Positions 42,422 to 48,725 of a stretch of DNA of 48,725 bases are shown piece by piece. The DNA comes from Falciphora oryzae (Eukaryota; Ascomycota; Sordariomycetes; Magnaporthales; Magnaporthaceae): contig JNVV01000045.1 of the NCBI GenBank assembly GCA_000733355.1, positions 148,012 to 196,736 of the forward strand. Direction: 5' to 3'. A program made the translations under genes and the position numbers. Every line of letters starts with the position of its first letter. The first letter of the stretch is position 1. The notes beneath the pieces are model-generated. The model searched no databases. It had not been told where the DNA came from and worked only from the letters and a program-made list of their open reading frames with translations.

Positions 42422-44223
42422 ATGGCAGCCCAAGCCCACCACGCCGACGGTGCCACCAAGGCCTACTTCGACCACTCGTCGGCCCAGCGCGTGTCGACCG
42501 ACACCGTCGTCGCCCAGGCCCTGAAGGAGCAGTACCCGCAGCTGGAGCTGGTCATCACTCCCGAGTACACCTGCGCCCTGTTTGCCTTTGCCCGCTCCGG
42601 CCACGCCGCCCTGACGCCCATCGACGACGACAAGGGCCACCACGGCGGCAAGCCGGCTTGTCTGCCGTCATCGCTGGCCTGGGACGTCTACCTGCCGCCG
42701 GCCCGCCGTCTCGACGGCGCCCGCGGCGGGATCGCCGAGCGCCTGCTGTTCGGCAAGTTCCTCTACAAATGGCGCGATGCCGAGTTCATCGTCTATCTGG
42801 CCGACGGCCGCGACGGCACCAGCTCGTACCCGGCCGTCACCAACTACTACGTCCTCTGCTCCCCTGCCGAACGCCCCAAGGTCGACGACCTGCTGCTCTC
42901 GGCCGGCGCCTGGACCAACGAGCTGCACGACGAGGTCTGGGTGTTCGACGGCGGCTACTGGCAGAAGAGCGCCGAGCTGTACGACAGCATCCGGAAGGCG
43001 TCGTGGGACAACGTCATCCTGGACGCGGGCATGAAGAAGGCCATCATCGACGATCACATGTCCTTTTACGGCTCCCGAGACACATACGCGAGCCTCAAGG
43101 TCCCTTGGAAGCGAGGCATCATCTAGTCAGTGCTGTTTGATCCTTTCGGGCTATGAACGAATGCAAGACTGACTCCGGGAACTACAGCTATGGTCCTCCA
43201 GGAAACGGTAGGGGATTCCCGCTAGAGCGCCTGGCTCCCAAGTTGGCATGGCTTCTCGGCGTGTAAAGCTCGGCCACTGACCTTTACCGCTCGTGCAACA
43301 GGGAAAACCATCTCGATCAAGGCCACGATGCGGATGTTGTATGACCTGAAGGATCCCGTCCCAACGCTCTATGTCCGCACTTTGGCATCGGTGAGTCTCA
43401 GGCTCGAAGCCTCGTCATATGCGTGTCTTTTTTCTTCCGCGCAGCTAATAACTGTTACCCCTTTCCAGTTCGGCGGTCCCGAAGCCGCCCTCGCCGCAAT
43501 CTTCGGCATGGCGCGGCGGTACGCGCCGTGCTATCTTGTCTTCGAGGACCTCGACACCATCGTCGGCGACGACGCCAGGAGTTATTTCCTGAATGAGATC
43601 GATGGGCTTAAGGCAAACGACGGCATCTTCATCGTCGGCAGCACGAACCACCTCGACCGCCTCGACCCTGGCATCTCGGTACGTCCTTGTCGTTTGCTGC
43701 ATGCTACATTGACTCAAACCCATGTTTGCTGATCACTCGCCGCTTCGAATTCTAGAAACGCCCTTCGCGCTTCGACAGAAAATACTACTTCCCCGACCCG
43801 GACCACGAGCAGCGTGTTGCATACTGCCACTTCTGGCAGCGCAAGCTCGCCGACAACAAGGACATCGATTTCCCAGACTCGCTGTGCGGCGCAATCGCCG
43901 ACATCACGGACAAGTTCAGCTTCGCCTACATGCAAGAGGCCTTTGTGGCCTCTCTGCTGGCCATTGCCCGCGAGAACCGCAAAGAGGACGGGGAGGGGCT
44001 GCTCGAGGACGACTGGGTCGGCGTGAGCGCGCCGCAGCGCCTCAGCTCTGGGAGCTCGCAGGCCGCCTCCAGCCTTGACTCCTGGGCCGACGCCACCGAC
44101 GATGGCGAGCTGGACAAGCTGGTCCTGTGGGTCGAGATGAAGAGGCAGGTCAAGATCCTGCGTGACGGCATGGATGACAAAAGCGACGGGCTCGCCGGCA
44201 AGGTTGATGCTCTCTCATTGTGA
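42422..44223 (+). CDS. BCS1-like AAA ATPase
   Basis: Five exons, 42422-43125, 43188-43207, 43302-43390, 43469-43678 and 43756-44223; introns of 62, 94, 78 and 77 bp; 496 residues. The N-terminal 235 residues are a fungal-specific domain ending in SLKVPWKRGII. The AAA module follows: Walker A GPPGNGKT, split over three exons; Walker B YLVFEDLDTIV; RSYFLNEIDGL; sensor 1 FIVGSTNHLDRLD; and the arginine-finger stretch SKRPSRFDRKYYF. Its C-terminal helical lid includes FSFAYMQEAFVASL. An acidic, Ser-rich tail follows. The protein belongs with the BCS1-like ATPases abundant in filamentous fungi. It lacks a BCS1-type transmembrane/import segment at the N-terminus, so a mitochondrial role should not be assumed. 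Substrate unknown. Confidence 0.9.
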
Positions 44224-44622
44224 TGCGGTTTTTTTCAGTCTCTTTGACGGTCTTTAGTTTATGAGGCATTGTTCGCGATATTGCTGATGACACTTCATCG
44301 TGCATCGTGTTCGCTCTTTCGCTCACCTCTGAGTCTTCTTCACCGACATTTCCCCTTCTTCCAGGGGCGGATAGTGCCCAAAGAAGAACTAGAACTATTG
44401 GAACAGAACAAAGGATTTCACAGCACGCAGATGCAGCTAAGGGATGCTCAGCATCACAGTCATACCAATAACCATTGTTTGGATATAATTGCTTTTTCTC
44501 GACCACTGGATCTAACGCCTGGCTCATGTATTTATCTGTGGAAGGGCCCAGCAATGATCGAACTGAACGTGGATTCCTCCTGAACAAGCTCACACACCCT
44601 CCGGAGAGCCTCGGCAGGAAAG
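44224..44622. other. Short intergenic region, AAA ATPase to RING gene
   Basis: 399 bp between tandem genes, with a CT-rich stretch near 44310-44370 typical of a fungal promoter. No gene seen. Confidence 0.55.
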
Positions 44623-45705
44623 ATGAGATGCAACATTCTGTCCTGGCTGAAGCGCTGGTATCGACTACGCTTCAACCAGTCGGATCTGTACGACGACCTC
44701 TACGGCACTCGTAGCCATGACTCTAGCCACGACGACGACGACGACGAGACTTGGGGGACCCCCAGCACCAGCAGCATCGTCATCTACGACGCCGACGATG
44801 AACGGGAGGACCCCAGCGACAGGGGTGCCCCCCAGTCTGACTTCCACCCCCCTTCTCCGCCGCCGCGGCCTCTGGGAATTCCTCCGCCGGCTCCTCCATC
44901 AACTCCGCTACTGTTGTACCTGCCAGCCCCTCCGCAAACTCCGCCTCCAGGTCCCTCACAGGCTCCCCCACCGACCTATCCAGGATGCTCTCCGAGTACC
45001 GAGGGGCATCTGATCAGCGAGGGGTCGGCTACCCAAGGTCACGTCAGCGTCAGCGAACGCTCAACCGGACAAGCAGAAGACAGCGTCCAAGAGCCCGAGG
45101 AGATCATGTATTTCCCCACCCTCCGGAAGTGGCTCATCAACCACCGCGCCCTCCAAGCCAACGGCGCGCCGCCTGGCCCGGCCCCGATCGCCCGCTGCAT
45201 GATCTGCCGCACCAGGAGGCTCGACATCCCAGAGCTGCCCCAGCGGCAGCCCGGCAGCCCGTCCAAAGAGGAGGAGGCGGAAGCCGAGGACGAGCCCGAG
45301 AGGGCGGTGGTCATGTTCTGCGGCCACATGTTCGGCCGCGACTGTCTCACGACGTGGCTCGAGGGCAACGACGGCAACGGGCTCGAGTACATCTGCCCGA
45401 CCTGCCGCGAGGACATGAGCTACCGCACCAACGGCGAGGCCGGCGGCTGCGACCACTACGTGTCCGGCGTCTACATCGGGGGCAGCATCCTGCGCGTCCC
45501 GGCCACGCGCGACGAGGGCGGCCGCATCCCGGACCGGTGCGACCGGTGCCGGGCCTCGGCGTGGGCGGGCGCCGCGGCCCGGGGGTTGGACGGCAAGGCG
45601 TGCGACCACTCGGTTGGTTGGGGCAATCGGGACGTGGCTGATGGGGTTGACCCCCGGCCGCTGGCGCCCCGACAGCCCGAGACGGACCACCCTAGCTTCA
45701 TTTAG
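44623..45705 (+). CDS. RING-type zinc-finger protein, probable E3 ligase
   Basis: 360 residues, one exon, start MRCNILSWLKRWYRL. An acidic stretch (SHDDDDDE) and a proline-rich region (about 75-125) precede the zinc finger at about 190-268: CMIC, then CGHMFGRDCLTTWL, then CPTC. The fifth ligand position (H-x2-[C/H]) is Gly, a deviation seen in some fungal RING-like proteins. A Glu-rich loop (KEEEAEAEDEPE) separates the first two cysteine pairs. A second Cys/His set follows the RING (CDHYVSGVYIGG, RCDRCRASAW, ACDH) and may bind another zinc. Probably a ubiquitin ligase in the cytosol or nucleus; partner and target unknown. Confidence 0.8.
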   Translation: MRCNILSWLKRWYRLRFNQSDLYDDLYGTRSHDSSHDDDDDETWGTPSTSSIVIYDADDEREDPSDRGAPQSDFHPPSPPPRPLGIPPPAPPSTPLLLYLPAPPQTPPPGPSQAPPPTYPGCSPSTEGHLISEGSATQGHVSVSERSTGQAEDSVQEPEEIMYFPTLRKWLINHRALQANGAPPGPAPIARCMICRTRRLDIPELPQRQPGSPSKEEEAEAEDEPERAVVMFCGHMFGRDCLTTWLEGNDGNGLEYICPTCREDMSYRTNGEAGGCDHYVSGVYIGGSILRVPATRDEGGRIPDRCDRCRASAWAGAAARGLDGKACDHSVGWGNRDVADGVDPRPLAPRQPETDHPSFI

Positions 45706-46588
45706 ACGTCCCGAGGAGGTTAGGATATGTGTCTACGGCCTGCGTCACCTGGAATTTTTTTTATTATGTTGTTCGGGAACTGGTTCATTATTTTGTTCGG
45801 GAACTGGATTGTCATAATCGGGTATGGGTTCTATAAGGCAGGCACTTGGATTTGTTAGCACTCTTGGACTTATGGAATGGATATGGCGTTTTTGTTTTTA
45901 ATCTGCACCTTGCTCAAGTGCCCGTGACTTGCTGCGTTTCTCTCATGCAGACATTTGCCGACTCTTATTCCCTTGTGAAAGGATCCGGCCCATCTGCTGG
46001 CTTCGTCTTTGCAGGATAAGCCAAGGTATACAGCCGGGACTAAAAGACCGAAACTGGCATACATTAGACCTAACTCGAAGGATCGATATTCCTCTCCCGA
46101 GCCCGGGAAACCGGGAAGACGCGGGGCATTGACCAGACCAAGCTGAAGGGCCGAATCCCGTCAGCCGGCGCTCCCCTCCTGCAGCCACCAGGTCCAAGTT
46201 CCCCGCAGGCGGCCTGCACTTTGAATCTTTGTATCACCCGCGCGAGAAGAAGTCTGCATCCCATTTAGCCAAGCGAGACCGCATCCACCAATTACCCCGG
46301 ATCACTTCGATCCTATCTATAACGAACGCCTATTCATGGCCACATGGCGAGCACACCATCTCCGGCACGATTCTCCGTCCGGCGACCAGCACCGGGAAGG
46401 GCTACATGACCGTCAGAATGTAACCTAGAACATAGTCGGAATGCGACTGACCCGCGGCGATGCTGCTGCGCCGCCATTAGCACTCTCTTAAGGGTCCTGG
46501 CTCACCCGCGGATCTGCCCGACGCACGAGATGCGCCCAGCAAGGCTGACTGGCCGCCTGGGGCAGATTTCCGAAGCAGGCTGGACACG
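45706..46588. other. Intergenic, RING gene to membrane-protein gene
   Basis: Contains the T-rich 3' region of the RING gene with a 24-bp tandem duplication at 45763-45810, and the promoter of the next gene. No gene seen. Confidence 0.5.
45763..45810 (+). repeat. 24-bp tandem duplication
   Basis: Units at 45763 and 45787 share TTGTTCGGGAACTGG exactly, with three differences elsewhere. It lies about 60 bp after the RING stop codon, probably in the 3' UTR. Confidence 0.8.
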
Positions 46589-48233
46589 ATGACGGCCGCC
46601 AACGCGACCGTCGGGCCCCGGTCTCCCCTGGAAGGCTTCAAGATCGGCTCCGTGACGGTGCCCGCCCACGGCGACGGGCTCAACTGCCAGCACGTCGCCG
46701 GCATGCTGACGTCGCTGTCGGCGCACGAGGTCGACGCCGGCAACCCAGCCATGGCCGACATCGGCCTCCTGGCCTTCCTGAGCGTCTTCAACCACCAGCT
46801 CCCAACCCCCCTGGACCGCGCCACCACGACCGAGCTCCTCGACTGGTGGCACGGCAGCCTAGAGACGGACCGGGACGCCGCCGCGGCCTTTTTGCGCAGC
46901 GTCACTAGGACGTGCATGCAGAACGCCTGCTCCAGCACTACGGGCATCGGCGAGGCCGATATCGCCGGTATTGGCATGCACGTGGCCAACACCATGCTCG
47001 CGCTCCTCGTCGTGCTGTTCTGGGTCTTCTCGCTCGTCCACTCCCCAGGCGCCGCGCACCGGAAGCACACCGCTGGCGGTGGCGTCGGCAGGGGCTGGCG
47101 CCACGACTGCTCGGCCAGCGTGCTCTGCCACGCGCTGCGCGCCACCGCCGACGACGTCTTCGACGGCGCGCTCGTCTTCAGCACGTCGCTGCACGTCGCC
47201 ACGCTCTCGTACCAGGCCAGCGCCGACGACACGACGCGCTACGAGGTCACGTTCGCCCAGACGAGCTGCACCTTCGCCGCCCTTTCCGTCATGTCGCTGT
47301 GGCACGTCCGCGCCGAGCTGACCCGCGCGCGCCCGCACACGGCCGTCTTCTTCTACGCCATGTGCGCCCTGGCCGTCGCCGTCTTCGTCCTGCGCTGCCT
47401 CTACTGGCTCTGCCCGACCACCTTCTGGGACGAGACCTGCGTCGACCCCACGAGCGAGGCCTGGTGGCACGGCCGCGCCTTCGTGGACTTCCTCTGCGCC
47501 GCCTACTTTGCCGTCTCGGTGGTTGCCACTGTCCTCCCCGTCCAGAGCTGGGCCACGCGTCTGAGCCCAGGCCGCTCCGAGAGGCTGAACCGCCTCGCGC
47601 GGAAGGGCCTGTTCACCAAGCTCAGGATCATCCAGTCCTTCTTTGGCACCTTCGGCATCTTCTTCTACATGTTCGTCATGAACATGGCGCGGAGCGACTT
47701 TGAAGACGAGAACAAGTGGGGCATAGGTCAATACCTGGCTGTTGCGTCATGGCTCCCCTCGGTAATAAAGCTCGGTTACTTCCTCTGCGGTATGATCTCC
47801 CCTTTCATAACAGACCCCTCTCGCCTTTGCTCGCTTAACGGGGCCCACCGATCCTGTGTCAAGACAAAGCTAAAGATTGTTGGGTGACACCGTTGCCCCT
47901 GCAGTGCCTGCAATGGAGACCGCTTTGACGAACCACCTACCGCTGCCCTGGATAGCACGCCTACCGCCTGATGACAACAAAAGTACTAAAGAAACCCTGA
48001 TAGTGGCGCCTGAAGCCTTCCGGGTTAGCAGCCTCCCCGACGGCGACATTGCAGGGCTGGAAGAGGGGATAATGACTCGGAGAAACACGGACCTGGCCAT
48101 GAGTCCCACCAGCCCCGTCGGCCTAGGGCCAGATTCGCCCGTGCTGAGCGGCCTGCTCGTGCGGCGGGACTCGGACATCACGGTGGTAGGCGACGCCCCG
48201 GAGCCTGTAAAACTGAAAGATATTAAGCATTGA
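46589..48233 (+). CDS. Multi-pass membrane protein of unknown function
   Basis: Exons 46589-47789 and 47905-48233 (115-bp intron, donor GTATGA, acceptor TGCAG; phase 1) give 509 residues. About seven hydrophobic segments can be read at roughly 131-151, 188-210, 221-241, 251-275, 298-318, 347-366 and 381-401. The N-terminal 130 residues are polar, with cysteines at 33, 109 and 114. A basic loop (RLSPGRSERLNRLARKG) lies between the fifth and sixth segments. The C-terminal 108 residues are hydrophilic and Ser/Pro/Asp-rich (MSPTSPVGLGPDSP), a likely cytoplasmic tail with proline-directed phosphorylation sites. No family was recognised. If the intron is retained the frame ends 30 codons later with no hydrophilic tail. 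Seven segments alone do not make it a receptor. Confidence 0.8.
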
Positions 48234-48725
48234 AGGTTTTCCTATTGTGGTATTATGATGGCGATGTCTGTGTGCCAGGTCCACCATCCGTGAGGAGACC
48301 CCACTTGTGGCAATGCCCCTTTTCACCCCATGGCCAGGCGCGCAAGCGAGGCCCCTCGAGCACCAGCACCCGCGCCCGGCATGTAACCGCCCGCAAGAGA
48401 GCTCTGCTGGCTGCGGGCAGCCTACCGAAAATCAGCGCAAGGACACAGGTGGGACACTGGGGCTCGTCCCGCACGCGTAGCTGTCTTCCGGAGAGACCAA
48501 TCTTGGCGAGGCACCGACAAGATTCATGATCCCGGGATCGCGCTGAAGAACGCAAGCTATGCAAAGACATATCTGCTGAGGGCAGCGCGGCTTAGCTGTG
48601 GACACGGGGCCTCAAAGCTCCCGATGCCCCCTAGCATAGCTGGCGCGCACGTTCCGCTGCCAGGTGGGCCAAGGGGGGCACTTAAGTCTATTTTGTTGCG
48701 GACCCGAACACATCAGGCGGCGATG
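48234..48725. other. Right-edge intergenic sequence
   Basis: 3' region of the membrane-protein gene. Short ORFs on both strands have no motif; nothing else recognised. Confidence 0.5.

Noticed and set aside
43930..44223. Separate small gene downstream of the AAA frame
   Set aside because: It is in frame with the last AAA exon (43756-44223), and the summed exons give a whole number of codons.
1..48725. CRISPR array, bacterial operons or a secondary-metabolite cluster
   Set aside because: No spaced identical repeats of CRISPR type; introns and RIP show a fungal chromosome; no PKS, NRPS, terpene synthase or cluster regulator is present.

Overview
The window is nuclear DNA of a filamentous ascomycete (Pezizomycotina, most likely Sordariomycetes). 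Genes are GC-rich and mostly single-exon or split by short introns (62-171 bp) with GT..AG ends and CTGAC/CTAAC branch sites. CT-rich tracts lie upstream of starts. Repeats carry CpA-to-TpA and TpG-to-TpA changes, the mark of repeat-induced point mutation (RIP).

Layout. 1-1265 (-): 5' part of a secreted L-amino-acid oxidase that runs off the left edge. 1266-3544: gene-poor, with one orphan coding-like fragment. 3547-11564: a nested transposon. The outer element is Fot1/pogo-like, with 420-bp terminal inverted repeats and a TA target duplication. Inside it sits a complete but mutated chromodomain Ty3/Gypsy retrotransposon (4362-10839) with an AAAAC target duplication. 11775-14876 (-): a large secreted GH127 enzyme with an inserted LamG domain, intronless and bacterial in look. 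14877-19501: gene-poor.

From 19502 the window becomes ordinary gene-dense chromosome: a UBE2O/BIRC6-type ubiquitin E2 (+), cyclin H/Ccl1 (-), a BAR-domain protein (-), a 5-kb gene-free divergent interval, an APP1-like phosphatidate phosphatase (+), a glutathione S-transferase (+), a cupin protein (-), an amidase lacking its catalytic lysine (+), a BCS1-like AAA ATPase (+), a RING protein (+) and a multi-pass membrane protein (+).

The genes do not form an evident pathway or secondary-metabolite cluster. The left third (oxidase, nested transposons, GH127, long gene-poor spacers) behaves like an accessory island. The right two thirds hold conserved housekeeping genes (TFIIH cyclin, lipid phosphatase, BAR protein, E2) mixed with lineage-specific ones.

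The points most worth following are: (1) the nested transposon, whose LTRs differ by dense RIP-type transitions while the TIRs around them are about 99% identical; (2) an amidase with serine where the catalytic lysine belongs; (3) a probably bacterium-derived GH127-LamG enzyme beside the transposon; (4) an AAA ATPase whose P-loop is split by a 20-nt microexon; and (5) two stop-free introns of length divisible by three. Exon structures were built by hand from frame continuity, splice sites and family motifs; all multi-exon models given as complete sum to a whole number of codons.
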